This document shows positions 54,736 through 64,000 of a stretch of 64,000 bases of DNA, one piece after another (position 1 is the stretch's first letter; each line of letters opens with the position of its first letter). This DNA comes from Gimesia sp. GTDB taxonomy: Bacteria; Planctomycetota; Planctomycetia; Planctomycetales; Planctomycetaceae. The position numbers were made by a program, and so were the translations under genes. Location: assembly GCA_002706765.1 (NCBI GenBank), contig PAJV01000013.1, forward strand, positions 124,001 through 188,000. The letters are read 5' to 3'. A model generated the notes under the pieces. It saw only the letters and a program-made list of their open reading frames with translations. It was not told the DNA's origin and made no database searches.

Positions 54736-56919
54736 CTATTTTTTGGCCAGCTTGTCTTTGGCATCTTCATCGGTGATCGTCAGATAAATCACATTCGATG
54801 CGTAATTGGTGGTGATCGAAAAGGTGATGCCGACCCGCGCCATCGCGGCGAAGGGGAAACGCTTGACGGGTGTTGCCTTTTTGGAGGCTTCAATAATCAA
54901 TGTGCCTTCCAGGGTATCGCCGGCCAGACGGGTTTTACTTTTATTGGAAAGCGTGACGCCGGGCGGCAACTGCTCACCGTATTTCGATTTGAAATACATG
55001 AAGGCGGTCGCCAGTGTGACGGGCTCTTTATAAGCTTCGCTGCGTTTGATCTTGACTTTGATCTCGGCTGATTCGCCGGGCTTCAGGACAATTTCACCAG
55101 GCGTGGCTGTGACTTCCAGCAGATCCAGCGGTTTGGTGACACCCACAATCGACGTGTTGATCGGCCAGCGTGCCTGTCCGCCACCACGCGACTGAATTTC
55201 ACAGGTGATGCGACCTTCGCGAACCAGTTCCTGCTCTTTCCCGTCCGGGCCCTTGATTTTGGCTTTGCCGGAAATCGTGACCAGGGACGCGTTGATCGGG
55301 GCATCTTTCGCTGCTTTGAGAATCAGGCCACAATCATTGACTCCGGGGGGGAGCGTCACCGGTTCGAAGGTGACTCCCTTGGGCAGGCCTTCGATATTCA
55401 ATTCAATCGGGCCGTCAAATCCATTCAGGCGTTTGACGCTGGCAAACCACATCATGTTGGTACCCGGTGCAATCTGTGCATAATAGTATTCGCCACTCAT
55501 CTGAAAATCGGGGCCACTCAGTTCCGCCGTCAGGTGATAGGCAAATCGATCGCCGCCCCGGTCGTGCAGATCGCGAAGTGTTACATAATATTCACCGTCG
55601 GCAGGAGCCATGAAGTGGAAGTCAACGTCTTTCATCTGCAGGCCATCGTCGGCCTCAACATTCGCGCCGCCGTTTACATAGACCCGTTGTGCTTTGCCTT
55701 TGGAGTCGAGGACTTCCATCACGCAGTCCAGTGGCAGGTCGATGCGGTTCGACATCAGCTGGAAAGAATAGTATTGGCCTTTTTTGGCCTGGAACGAAAA
55801 GAACTGAGTCTGCTCTGCTTCCGTGATCTGGCCACTGACGCCGAGGGGAAATGTCAGAGGGAAGGCAGTTTTCATTGAGGTATTCGTGTCAGCGGCTACC
55901 GCCTGGGGATGCTCACTGATCAGCGTCCAGACAGCGTTTGTTTCACCGGCCGGTGTCTGAAAGGACCGTTTGGCCCAGCCTGTTGCTTTGGCTTCTTTCG
56001 ATGAGAATGCCGCTTTGGTGTTGCCCTGTAACGCATAACCTTCAAGGGTGACTTCGGTCTGTTTTCCCTGCTGAACCGCCAGGGGCATGGTGTGAGTCAC
56101 ATAGGGACCATCGCTGACTTCAACACAGTAGGCATATTTTCCGGTTCCCACATAACGGGTGTCCCGGATTTCGAAGACATACTCACCGTCGGCGGGCAAT
56201 TTGAATGAAATCAGCGAATCCGATTTAATGAAGTTATCGTTCTGGGCAATAATCTGTTTCTGCGGACCGTACAGGGTCAGGATCGAATCCATCAGGTACA
56301 CGCTGGAAGTCTGCATGGTGTGAATCGCTTCGGTCACGCGCTGGGCATAAACTTCCAGGGTAATCTGCTGTCCCTTTTTCCCTTTGAATTTAAAGCAGTC
56401 CATGTCTTCGGACTTCTCGATGATACCACAGACGGTTGAGGGGAATGTGATTTCCTGGGCGGTATCAAACGTGTTGTTGTCTTTCTTTTCCTCTTCCTCA
56501 ATGACCGGATAAGGGGTGACCAGCAGATGCGAGACACTGGAAACCGCCTGGTCGGTAGCCACCCGGCATTCATAAATACGTGTGGCCTGCTCTTTCGGGA
56601 CTTCGATTTCAAATTCAAACGGAGTTCCCACCGAGCCACGACCACGGCGCGGCGCCGCTTTGGGCTTGGTCTCGGCAAAGGTCATCTTGATCCCCGGCTG
56701 GTCAAAGAAGACCGAGTGGGTATTATCCAGCGTGTAACTGGAGTGCAGTTGAATCTTCCGCTTATCGCCCTGCTGGACGGCGGCGGGTTTGAACGTCACC
56801 AGCTGCCGGAATCCGATCTTTGATGGCGGGGGTGTTTTTTTCTCATCGGCGGCTTTGAGCCGCGCGGGGGTGATCACGAAACAGGTGACAGTCAGTAGTG
56901 TAAAAAGTATGCAGCGCAT
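54736..56919 (-). CDS. Exported PPC-domain protein
   Basis: The 727-residue protein has a signal peptide (ILFTLLTVTCFVITPARLKA) and two bacterial pre-peptidase C-type domains, with NTFDTAQEITFPSTVCGIIE...DMDCFKFKGKKGQQITLEVY near 145-210 and a related unit near 370-440. C-terminal Ig-like beta domains follow, one with LKPGESAEIKVKIKR. Such proteins are frequent in planctomycetes, and the function is unknown. It lies between the DUF1570 and DUF1501 genes, all on the minus strand. Confidence 0.78.
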   Translation of the reverse strand: MRCILFTLLTVTCFVITPARLKAADEKKTPPPSKIGFRQLVTFKPAAVQQGDKRKIQLHSSYTLDNTHSVFFDQPGIKMTFAETKPKAAPRRGRGSVGTPFEFEIEVPKEQATRIYECRVATDQAVSSVSHLLVTPYPVIEEEEKKDNNTFDTAQEITFPSTVCGIIEKSEDMDCFKFKGKKGQQITLEVYAQRVTEAIHTMQTSSVYLMDSILTLYGPQKQIIAQNDNFIKSDSLISFKLPADGEYVFEIRDTRYVGTGKYAYCVEVSDGPYVTHTMPLAVQQGKQTEVTLEGYALQGNTKAAFSSKEAKATGWAKRSFQTPAGETNAVWTLISEHPQAVAADTNTSMKTAFPLTFPLGVSGQITEAEQTQFFSFQAKKGQYYSFQLMSNRIDLPLDCVMEVLDSKGKAQRVYVNGGANVEADDGLQMKDVDFHFMAPADGEYYVTLRDLHDRGGDRFAYHLTAELSGPDFQMSGEYYYAQIAPGTNMMWFASVKRLNGFDGPIELNIEGLPKGVTFEPVTLPPGVNDCGLILKAAKDAPINASLVTISGKAKIKGPDGKEQELVREGRITCEIQSRGGGQARWPINTSIVGVTKPLDLLEVTATPGEIVLKPGESAEIKVKIKRSEAYKEPVTLATAFMYFKSKYGEQLPPGVTLSNKSKTRLAGDTLEGTLIIEASKKATPVKRFPFAAMARVGITFSITTNYASNVIYLTITDEDAKDKLAKK

Positions 56920-57034
56920 CGAATGTCCTGGTTTAGATCAATGTGAGTGCCTGATAAACAGGGACGCCCCTTGGAACTCATACGCTCCCAGGGGCTGTCA
57001 CTGTTGGTTTTCGGATGAGTGAAGCCGCCGGGAT

Positions 57035-58381
57035 TTAACCCATCAGCTCCGGAATCGGTTGACCTTCGCAGACGATCAGGGGGCGACCATCTTCAGGTGA
57101 TACAAAATAATGATCCAGGTTCACACCCAGTTTTGTGTAAATCGTAGCGGCGACGTCGGCAGGATAATACTCTTTCCCGACCGGACGCGAACCGGTGTCG
57201 TCGGTCGCACCGACAACCTGACCGGCGGGGGTGCCTGCACCGATCATCATCATGGTCGACGCGGTGGACCAGTGGTCACGACCGGCGGCCGAGTTGATGA
57301 CCGGGGTCCGGCCAAAGTCGGTCAGCCAGACGACCAGCGTATTGTTCAACAGGCCCCGCTGTTTGAGGTCCAGAACCAGCGAGGTCAGCGCCCGGTCAAA
57401 CGGAGGCAGTGAACCACGCAGCGATTTGAAGTTGTTGGTATGAGTATCCCAGCCACCACTGCTGACGGTGACGAAGCGGGAACCCGATTCAATCAGACGA
57501 CGGGCCAGCAGACAGCTTTGACCCAGGTAGTGACGACCGTAATCATCACGTGTTTTGTCTGATTCCTGACTGAGATCAAAGGCTTTCTGAGTATCAGCCG
57601 ACGTAATCATGCTGAAGGCATTCTGGTAATGTGAGTCAGAAGCTTCGAAGGCATTCTGGTTGCGATCAGCCTGTCGCTGCAGAGTGTCAATCGCCTGCAG
57701 CGCCTGCTGACGGCGTTTCATGCGATCAATGGTAATCCCCGATGGCGGAGAGATATCACGTACTGTGAAGTTCTTCGCGTTGGGATCGCCGGGAATTTCA
57801 AACGGGTTGTATTGCATTCCCAAGTAACCGCCCAGGCCGCCGTTAAAGCGACGGTCGACATGGTTCCCAATCTGAATGTGAGGCGGAATATTGGTTTTGA
57901 ATCCCTTGGTCTTCGCGACCACGGCACCGTAGCAGGGATACGTAACCGAAGGATTGAATTTATGTCCGGAGAGCATAAATGCGTCTGCCGTTGAGTGCGC
58001 ACCGTTCTGCGGATTCAGGTTCCGCATGATGGAGAACTCGTTGGCGTGTTTCGCGAACAGCGGCAGCTGATCGGTAAACTGGTAGCCGGGCAGGGCGGTG
58101 CTGATGGCGGAAAAATCGCCGCGTACATCAGCCGATGCGTTTGGCTTGGGATCGAAAGTATCGTGATGGCTGGTACCGCCTCGCGTCCAGATCAGAATGC
58201 AGTTGGTGTCATTTGAGGGATCTGAGAGCGCTGCAGACTCGCTTTCTGAAGCATGAGCCTGTCCACGCAGCAGGGAATCCAGGGTGATTCCAAACGCGCT
58301 GAGCGCACCAACTTCTAAAAGAAATTGACGTCGACTTCCAGTTTCGCAGTTCGAAACCTTTTGCGGGAATAGCTTCAGCAT
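57035..58381 (-). CDS. DUF1501 family exported protein
   Basis: The 448-residue protein has a Tat-like signal (SRRQFLLEVGALSAFG) and the DUF1501 pattern, related to sulfatase-like alkaline phosphatase folds: ILIWTRGGTSHHDTFDPKPN, NPQNGAHSTADAFMLSG and LVVWLTDFGRTPVIN...GRDHW. It forms a typical planctomycete pair with the DUF1549/DUF1553 gene, here divergent across 510 bp. Confidence 0.88.
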   Translation of the reverse strand: MLKLFPQKVSNCETGSRRQFLLEVGALSAFGITLDSLLRGQAHASESESAALSDPSNDTNCILIWTRGGTSHHDTFDPKPNASADVRGDFSAISTALPGYQFTDQLPLFAKHANEFSIMRNLNPQNGAHSTADAFMLSGHKFNPSVTYPCYGAVVAKTKGFKTNIPPHIQIGNHVDRRFNGGLGGYLGMQYNPFEIPGDPNAKNFTVRDISPPSGITIDRMKRRQQALQAIDTLQRQADRNQNAFEASDSHYQNAFSMITSADTQKAFDLSQESDKTRDDYGRHYLGQSCLLARRLIESGSRFVTVSSGGWDTHTNNFKSLRGSLPPFDRALTSLVLDLKQRGLLNNTLVVWLTDFGRTPVINSAAGRDHWSTASTMMMIGAGTPAGQVVGATDDTGSRPVGKEYYPADVAATIYTKLGVNLDHYFVSPEDGRPLIVCEGQPIPELMG

Positions 58382-58891
58382 GAGAAACTCCTTTAGTGTG
58401 GCAGGATCCTGGCATTGCAGGAATTTATGAGGGAGGGATGTTTTGTCAGGTTTGTTGATATCGCTAAGTCATATAATTATTAACTAACTATCATAATTGT
58501 AACCGTTTATGTAAGGTAGGCAAACATTAAATCGGCTTTCCGACCCGAAATTAATAAGATGGAATTCGCTATCTGAAATAATCACTCCTTGATCGCATGA
58601 AATTATAGCGATAAAATAAAGAGAGCAGGGGACTTCCCCGTACAGTGGTGTAAATTCGGTTTAGGTGAATCGCCGTTTGCTCTGCGTGAAAAAAATGATG
58701 AAAACGCAGAGTTTTTTTTGCTTTCGCATCATTTTTTAGTATATTTAAGTATAAATGGCGTTTTATGTTATGCCATTAGCTTCCCACCTGATACCACACA
58801 CAACCTGCCATCCTTTACCTGTTACAGGTTTTTCTGCGACGACGTGTTTTATTCTGCGAGACCGGTTCTCTCTTTCAAGGGATCCCCTCTG
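58382..58891. other. Divergent DUF1501-DUF1549 promoter region
   Basis: 510 nt, clearly AT-rich in its middle (58450-58620). TATAAT-like boxes occur on both strands but none can be chosen. No terminator or repeat was seen. Confidence 0.35.
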
Positions 58892-61426
58892 ATGAAATAC
58901 GACCCGCTTAAGAAAGTTGATCTTATGTTCGACTGGAAATCATACGTGAAACAAAATCAGACGTTACCACGATTCCTGATCATTGCATTGTTCGTTTCCA
59001 CTGCCTTGATGCAAAACGCATCTTCAGCCGCTGAATCGAAACTGCAGGTCTCGCCGCAACAGATCGTCCTCGACGGGCTGCTGGATTATTTCCAGATCCA
59101 GGTTCCGGTAGAAGAGAAGGGCAAGATTGTCGGCGATTTGACGCATCAATCCACCTTCACCAGTCTCACTCCCGATCTGCTGGAAGTGAACGCCGAGGGT
59201 CTTGTGCGCCCGCTGGCATTTGGTAAGGGAAAAATTGAGGTTGCTCACGCCGGACAGAAGTCGCAGATTTCCGTCGAGATCAAACCCCGTGCGAATGGCA
59301 AAAATGCCAGCTTCGTGAAAGACGTGGTTCCCGTATTGAATAAAGGGGGCTGCAGCCTGGGGGGCTGTCATGCCAGTCAGTTTGGTAAAGGGGGGTTCAA
59401 GCTCTCGCTGTTTGGTTATGCTCCCGAACAGGATTATCCGGAAATGGCCCGTGACGACCGACAGCGACGGGTCTCCATTTTGCAGCCGGAAAACAGTCTG
59501 ATTCTGCAGAAGGCTTCCATGGCAATTGCGCATGGCGGCGGTCGACGTTTCGCGAAAGACTCTTATGAATATCGCATTCTGGAAACATGGATTTCGGAAG
59601 CGGTCACTGAAATTGATGATAAAGAGCCTACGGTCGTCGGCATGCAGTTGACGCCGATGTCACGCCGTTACCAGCAGGGAGACATCCAGCAGTTGCGCGT
59701 TGTCGCTGAATACAGTGATGGTACGAAACAGGATGTGACCGCCCGGGCACAGTATGACAGCCTGATTGAAAATATCGCGACGGTAACGCCCCGGGGTAAA
59801 GTCGAAATTGTGGGAGCCGGCCAGACCGCCGTGATGGTGCGGTACATGGGACAGGCAAAGATTTCGACTGTGATTTCCCCTTATAAAAATGAAGTGGATC
59901 TGGCGGAATTCAAGCCGAACAACTTTATCGATGAACACGTCAAACAACGTTTCAGCGAACTCGGTCTCGAACCGTCGCCGCTATGCAGCGATGAAGTTTT
60001 CATCCGCCGCGCCTTCATTGATACGATCGGCACGCTGCCCCAACCGGAAAAAGTCAAAGCGTTCCTGGCTTCAAAAGCTCCCGATAAACGCAGTCAGCTG
60101 ATTGATGAATTACTCGGTCTGACCGGTGATCCCGAACGGGATGTCTACGTGGAACCCTGGAGTGCCTACTGGGGCATGAAATGGGGCGACCTGCTGCGGA
60201 ATAACCGGAATAAAGTCGGTGATGGCGGCATGTGGGCGTTTTCCAACTGGATTCGCCAGTCGCTGCGGGAAAACAAACCGGTCAACGAATTTGTGAATGA
60301 AATCATCACGGCACAGGGATCGATCTACGAAAACGGCCCGGCCAACTATTTCAAAATTGCGACCAACCCCGAAGACCTGGCGGAAGCCACGTCACAGATT
60401 TTCCTGGGCGTTCGTCTGCAGTGTGCCAAGTGCCATCACCATCCCTTTGAAGTTTACAGCCAGAAAGATTATTACAGCCTGGCCGCTTTCTTCACGCGGG
60501 TGGGAAATAAAGGCAGCGTCGATTTCGGTGCGCTGGGCGCGGATACGATTGTCAAAGTCAAAAGCAGCGGTTCGATTCGGCATCCGCGTACGAAAAAAAC
60601 AATGGAGCCGACGCCGTTGCTGGGTGAGCCCATTGATACGACTTCCTACCGTGATTTCCGTCGTCCCCTGGCACGCTGGATTACATCACCTGAGAACCAC
60701 CTGTTCTCCCGGAACATGGTGAACCGTTTCTGGTCTTATTACATGGGAACCGGATTTATTGAACCCATTGATGACATGCGGGAAACCAACCCGGCTTCGA
60801 ACCCGGAACTGCTGAACGCATTGGCCGACCACTTTATTGAATCGGGTTACGACCTGAAAGAACTGATGCGGGTGATTATGAATTCCCGCGCCTACCAGCT
60901 TTCCTCGGCACCCTTACCGGAGAATGTGGCGAAAACCCGATTCTATACGCATTACAATGTCAAACGCCTGCCAGCGGAAGTCATGCTGGATGCGTTGGAT
61001 GACTTGACCGGTTCGCAGGAACGCTTCCGTGGTGTTCCCCAGGGCACCCGGGCGATTGAATTGCCCGACCCGAATTACAGCTCCTACTTCCTCGATACAC
61101 TGGGACGTCCCAAGCGTGTGATTACCTGTGAATGCGAACGCGCCAGTGAACCCAACCTGGCGCAGGTGCTGCAGGTTGCCAACGGTCAGTTGATCAATAC
61201 CAAACTGGCAACGAAGAACGGACGGATCGAAGAGTTGTTAAAAGCCAAAGCGGCCGATCATGAAGTCTTTACGGAAATGTATCTGGCCTCCTTCAGCCGC
61301 TACCCAACGAAAGCAGAGCTGGCTAACTGCGATCAGATCGTGAAGGCCGCGAAAAATAAACGCGAAGGTTACCAGGACGTGATGTGGGCCATCAGCAACA
61401 GCCGCGAATTCCTGTTCAACCATTAA
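58892..61426 (+). CDS. DUF1549/DUF1553 planctomycete cytochrome-like protein
   Basis: The 844-residue protein has a membrane/signal segment near 30 (LIIALFVSTALMQNASSAA). A Big_2-type Ig domain follows (about 290-365). A PSCyt1-like GGCHASQFGKGGFKLSLFGY is near 160, DUF1549 with DEVFIRRAFIDTIGTLPQPE near 375, CAKCHHHPFE (CxxCH haem-type motif) near 510, and DUF1553 with RPLARWITSPENHLFSRNMV to the end. Thought to be envelope proteins that bind haem; the function is unproven. The ATG at 58892 gives a plausible leader; the further one at 58718 adds a doubtful 58 residues. Confidence 0.85.
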   Translation: MKYDPLKKVDLMFDWKSYVKQNQTLPRFLIIALFVSTALMQNASSAAESKLQVSPQQIVLDGLLDYFQIQVPVEEKGKIVGDLTHQSTFTSLTPDLLEVNAEGLVRPLAFGKGKIEVAHAGQKSQISVEIKPRANGKNASFVKDVVPVLNKGGCSLGGCHASQFGKGGFKLSLFGYAPEQDYPEMARDDRQRRVSILQPENSLILQKASMAIAHGGGRRFAKDSYEYRILETWISEAVTEIDDKEPTVVGMQLTPMSRRYQQGDIQQLRVVAEYSDGTKQDVTARAQYDSLIENIATVTPRGKVEIVGAGQTAVMVRYMGQAKISTVISPYKNEVDLAEFKPNNFIDEHVKQRFSELGLEPSPLCSDEVFIRRAFIDTIGTLPQPEKVKAFLASKAPDKRSQLIDELLGLTGDPERDVYVEPWSAYWGMKWGDLLRNNRNKVGDGGMWAFSNWIRQSLRENKPVNEFVNEIITAQGSIYENGPANYFKIATNPEDLAEATSQIFLGVRLQCAKCHHHPFEVYSQKDYYSLAAFFTRVGNKGSVDFGALGADTIVKVKSSGSIRHPRTKKTMEPTPLLGEPIDTTSYRDFRRPLARWITSPENHLFSRNMVNRFWSYYMGTGFIEPIDDMRETNPASNPELLNALADHFIESGYDLKELMRVIMNSRAYQLSSAPLPENVAKTRFYTHYNVKRLPAEVMLDALDDLTGSQERFRGVPQGTRAIELPDPNYSSYFLDTLGRPKRVITCECERASEPNLAQVLQVANGQLINTKLATKNGRIEELLKAKAADHEVFTEMYLASFSRYPTKAELANCDQIVKAAKNKREGYQDVMWAISNSREFLFNH

Positions 61427-61445
61427 ATCCGGTTACGCTAATGGA

Positions 61446-61485
61446 CAGAGCCCGTTTTCAGCACAAGAAAACGGGCTCTGTTTTT
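61446..61485 (+). terminator. Intrinsic terminator after the DUF1549 gene
   Basis: CAGAGCCCGTTTTC / GAAAACGGGCTCTG stem with a 7-nt loop, followed by TTTTT. Confidence 0.85.
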
Positions 61486-61514
61486 ATCCGGGAACAGAAA
61501 AGCTTCAGCTGCGA

Positions 61515-63023
61515 TCAGGGCTGACTATTCTTCTTTTTCTCTGCTGCTTCCTGTTTGCGATAATACTCGGAGAGGATTTTCCCTTCGTAGCGGGCAAATT
61601 CCCAGGCGGGCCAGCGGGGGGCTTCTGCCTGGACTTCCTCAAAAATTGCCTGCATCTGCCGTTTCATCTTTTCCAGAATTTTCTGTTCGCTTTCCGATCG
61701 GTCGGTCGTTTCAGCGATATCACTCTGGATGTGGTACAGTTCAAATCCTTCCAGTTTCGCATTTTTGACGGCGTCTATTTCTTCGATTGTAATTCCGCCG
61801 GATGGCTTGGGGCTGGGGACATTCAATTTCGCCAGCAGCTTCCATTCTCCATCGCGGATCGCGACCTTGGCATCATTTTTGGCGCGATTGAACTGCCAGT
61901 ACAGTGGCTTCTTCCGCTGGATCGGCTTGCCTTCCAGCAACGGCAAAATATTCGTGCCATCCAGCACCCGATCTGCGGGTGCGGGGATGCCAGCCACGGC
62001 ACACAGGGTGGGGAGGATATCGACTCCGCAGACGGGGACATCGCTGGTGGTTCCCGGTCTGACATGATCGGGCCACTGGATGATGCCGGGCACGCGAATG
62101 CCCCCTTCATAAGTGGCCCCTTTTTTATCCCGCAAGGGACCGGAAGAACCGTGCGGATGGCGCCTGGTGATGGCCGGGCCGTTGTCGCTGGTAAAAATGA
62201 TCAATGTATTCTCCCGCAGTTTCTGCTCGTCCAGTGTTTTCAGGATGCGCCCAAAGGCATCGTCCATCTGGGTGACATTGCCGTGATGGGCGGGCAGGGT
62301 GGAGCCCTCGGGGGCGGTATACAGTTTACGAAAACGTTCTGCGCTGGCGATCGGTTCGTGTGGCTCATGAAAACAGACAAACATGAAGAACGGTTTTTCT
62401 TTGTCGCGGAGTTCCGTCAGCCACTCGTCTGCTTCATCGGCCACGAGCTGTGACGCGAAACCCTGCAGCGGGCCAACCGGTTTGGCATTCCGCACGAAGT
62501 TGAATGGGTTCTCATGGGTGGGCAGGGCGTTGTTCTGGGTCGAGAACCAGTGATCGAATCCATGATCGGAAGGCTGGGGCTGTCCCACCATATTGAACAT
62601 GCCATTGAGGTGCCATTTCCCAACGTGGCAGGTCGCGTAACCGGCCTGTCGCAGTAAAGTGGCGATGGTAATTTCCCGTTTGCGGACATGCATGGGAGAG
62701 AGCATGGGAATCCAATTGTAAACGCCGACGCGGAACGGCGTGCGACCCGTCATCAGGCCGGTGCGCGAGGGAGAACAGTTGGGGTGCGCGGCATAGCAGC
62801 TGGTCAGTTTCAGTCCTTCCTGCGCGAAGCGGTCGATGTTCGGGCTTTGGATCACGGTATGACCGTAACAGGCCAGATCACCATATCCCAGGTCATCGCA
62901 GAGGACGACCATGATGTTCGGTCGCTTGGGAGACGTAGGCTCTGCAGGCGGTGCTGCTGTTGTGGACCTGTTCGGGAAGAGAAGGCTGGCCAGTAATGCC
63001 AGCGCGAGGGAGAAGCTTCGCAT
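61515..63023 (-). CDS. Sulfatase (arylsulfatase type)
   Basis: The 502-residue protein has a signal peptide (SLALALLASLLFPNRSTTAA), the N-terminal metal site NIMVVLCDDLGYGDL and the formylglycine motif NCSPSRTGLMTGR (C-x-P-S-R). The HVGKWHLNG motif and DNGPAITR metal ligands are also present. It removes sulfate esters, probably from marine polysaccharides; the substrate is unknown. An anaerobic/FGE-type maturase is required but not in the window. The ATG at 63023 gives the signal peptide directly. Confidence 0.9.
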   Translation of the reverse strand: MRSFSLALALLASLLFPNRSTTAAPPAEPTSPKRPNIMVVLCDDLGYGDLACYGHTVIQSPNIDRFAQEGLKLTSCYAAHPNCSPSRTGLMTGRTPFRVGVYNWIPMLSPMHVRKREITIATLLRQAGYATCHVGKWHLNGMFNMVGQPQPSDHGFDHWFSTQNNALPTHENPFNFVRNAKPVGPLQGFASQLVADEADEWLTELRDKEKPFFMFVCFHEPHEPIASAERFRKLYTAPEGSTLPAHHGNVTQMDDAFGRILKTLDEQKLRENTLIIFTSDNGPAITRRHPHGSSGPLRDKKGATYEGGIRVPGIIQWPDHVRPGTTSDVPVCGVDILPTLCAVAGIPAPADRVLDGTNILPLLEGKPIQRKKPLYWQFNRAKNDAKVAIRDGEWKLLAKLNVPSPKPSGGITIEEIDAVKNAKLEGFELYHIQSDIAETTDRSESEQKILEKMKRQMQAIFEEVQAEAPRWPAWEFARYEGKILSEYYRKQEAAEKKKNSQP

Positions 63024-63162
63024 GGTGGTTTGCCTTTCTGAATCTGCTGTCTGCCGCACCTGTTTTTTGTGGCGAGGGGACAGCGGTTGAGATTTGCCCG
63101 TAAGGAATACTTGAAAGCAAACTCATCTGAAAAGCAACACTAAGCTGTTATTTCAATAAAAA

Positions 63163-63195
63163 CAGCCCCTTGCACAAAACTCATGCAAGGGGCTG
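63163..63195 (-). terminator. Terminator downstream of the GspG-like gene
   Basis: CAGCCCCTTGCA / TGCAAGGGGCTG stem with a 9-nt loop. T residues follow on the minus strand (TTTTATTG). Confidence 0.75.
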
Positions 63196-63259
63196 ATTCA
63201 GGTTACACTTTTTAATTCAAACGCTCAGCCGGGTTTTGAGGCCAAACCAAGGCGGGAGA

Positions 63260-63781
63260 TTATAATGTGTCCAGGTCTCTGCCGTCAGCGGCAGTTCCGG
63301 CGTTGTTACCTTTGATTTCTCCTGTGGCAGGATTATAAATCCAGCCCACAGTTTCCGTTCCGTCTTTGGCTGCTTCATCAGGTTCCGTACCGGCAACGTC
63401 GGTGACGATCATGATTCCACGTCCCCCGGTGAACGGGTTGGGAGGCACACTGCCAATCAGGTAAGGACCCAGTGGTTTGGTTCCCACGGCACCGGTGGTA
63501 CCATCTTTATCACTGGAAAGTAGCAAGGCATCACGGAAATCATCCGGCTCGGTAGAACCGTCTGCGGGATATTTGCCATCATGCTGGAACTTGTAGACTT
63601 GAATCTGGCTTCGCAGAGTCTGCAAGTCCTGAACGAGTACCGATTCCTTGGCATCATCGTTGGTGGAAATAAACTGTGGTAATACGGTTGCAGCCAGAAT
63701 TCCAAGAATTACGACCACAATCATCACTTCGACGAGTGTAAAACCAGCCCGTCGTGTCTGCTTTTGTGTTGTTTTAATCAT
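63260..63781 (-). CDS. gspG: Type II secretion pseudopilin GspG-like protein
   Basis: The 173-residue protein has a basic leader and prepilin segment GFTLVEVMIVVVILGILAAT, then the GspG pattern LQTLRSQIQVYKFQHDGKYP, with PLGPYLIGSVPPNPFTGG and GWIYNPATGEIKGN toward the end. Major pseudopilin of type II secretion systems. No other gsp genes are visible, and its upstream region (63782-64000) has no other recognisable gene. Confidence 0.88.
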   Translation of the reverse strand: MIKTTQKQTRRAGFTLVEVMIVVVILGILAATVLPQFISTNDDAKESVLVQDLQTLRSQIQVYKFQHDGKYPADGSTEPDDFRDALLLSSDKDGTTGAVGTKPLGPYLIGSVPPNPFTGGRGIMIVTDVAGTEPDEAAKDGTETVGWIYNPATGEIKGNNAGTAADGRDLDTL

Positions 63782-64000
63782 TGCCCTTCTCCGAGAGTTA
63801 CGAAAGTGCGATTCACTTCGTGTTGTTTAAAATGTTTCGAGGTGTTCCAGAATGAGTTCGCTTAAGGAACAGGTAACCCCGGTTTGTTACAGGATCAGAC
63901 TTGTGCTGGATTAAAAAAATTGAGTTACGTATCAGATCCTCTGTCCATTGGCCCGATCAGAGGGGACACCGACTGAGTGGCCACCCAAAACTTATGTTTT

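Overview
The window looks like a chromosome segment of a planctomycete, most likely a Gimesia-type member of the Planctomycetales. The right two thirds carry gene families that are typical of that phylum: a DUF1559 pseudopilin-like protein, a DUF1549/DUF1553 cytochrome-type protein beside a DUF1501 protein, a sulfatase, a DUF1570 zincin, an FG-GAP protein and PPC-domain proteins. The species cannot be fixed from sequence reading alone.

Positions 1 to about 21,900 are an integrated accessory element whose left end lies outside the window. At its right edge a large serine recombinase (20215-21852, minus) abuts the 3' part of a comM/yifB Mg-chelatase-like gene (21910-22536), which starts abruptly at the Walker B segment. 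The recombinase therefore appears to have inserted into comM. Three zones can be seen inside the element. (a) 1-2.8 kb carries a partial alpha-carbonic anhydrase (absent from a simple ORF list because it runs off the window) and an exported protein. (b) 2.9-13.8 kb is a modular region with a RuvB-like ATPase, an HTH protein, a tyrosine recombinase, a DUF932 protein and small unknown proteins. A minus-strand operon there encodes an exported or membrane protein, GYF/SHOCT-like and TPR/zinc-ribbon proteins, an ArdC-type anti-restriction protein and an HD hydrolase. Nine copies of a 17-nt motif (consensus CAGTGGCTYTGTACCTT) occur here on both strands, eight of them 35-81 nt upstream of a start codon. 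Many modules end in a strong hairpin. This is the best candidate in the window for an undescribed regulatory system. (c) 16.4-19.7 kb is AT-rich and encodes small, mostly acidic proteins on the minus strand. They are arranged like cassettes, with near-identical terminators, a shared A/C-rich leader with the ribosome-binding site, a shared promoter block and decayed paralogues.

From 21.9 kb on the chromosome looks ordinary. It encodes an ammonium-transporter/histidine-kinase/receiver hybrid, a tRNA-dihydrouridine synthase, and a three-part Clp_N-like/ThiD2/ThiE fusion divergent from clpC. Next come a methyltransferase, csrA divergent from cstA, a RelE/ParE-type toxin-antitoxin pair, a barstar-like protein, a dual-specificity phosphatase, tRNA-Leu(CAG) and a GntR/FCD regulator. 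A DUF1559/lipoprotein/FG-GAP operon follows, then an N/Y/S-rich secreted protein, RNase P RNA, an FHA protein, rsgA, a beta-helix protein, a TlpA-like thioredoxin protein and an AI-2E family permease. The last part holds the DUF1570, PPC, DUF1501, DUF1549/1553, sulfatase and GspG-like genes. A dispersed palindromic repeat family sits in the gene-poor gaps at 35.9-38.6 kb and at 51.9 kb.
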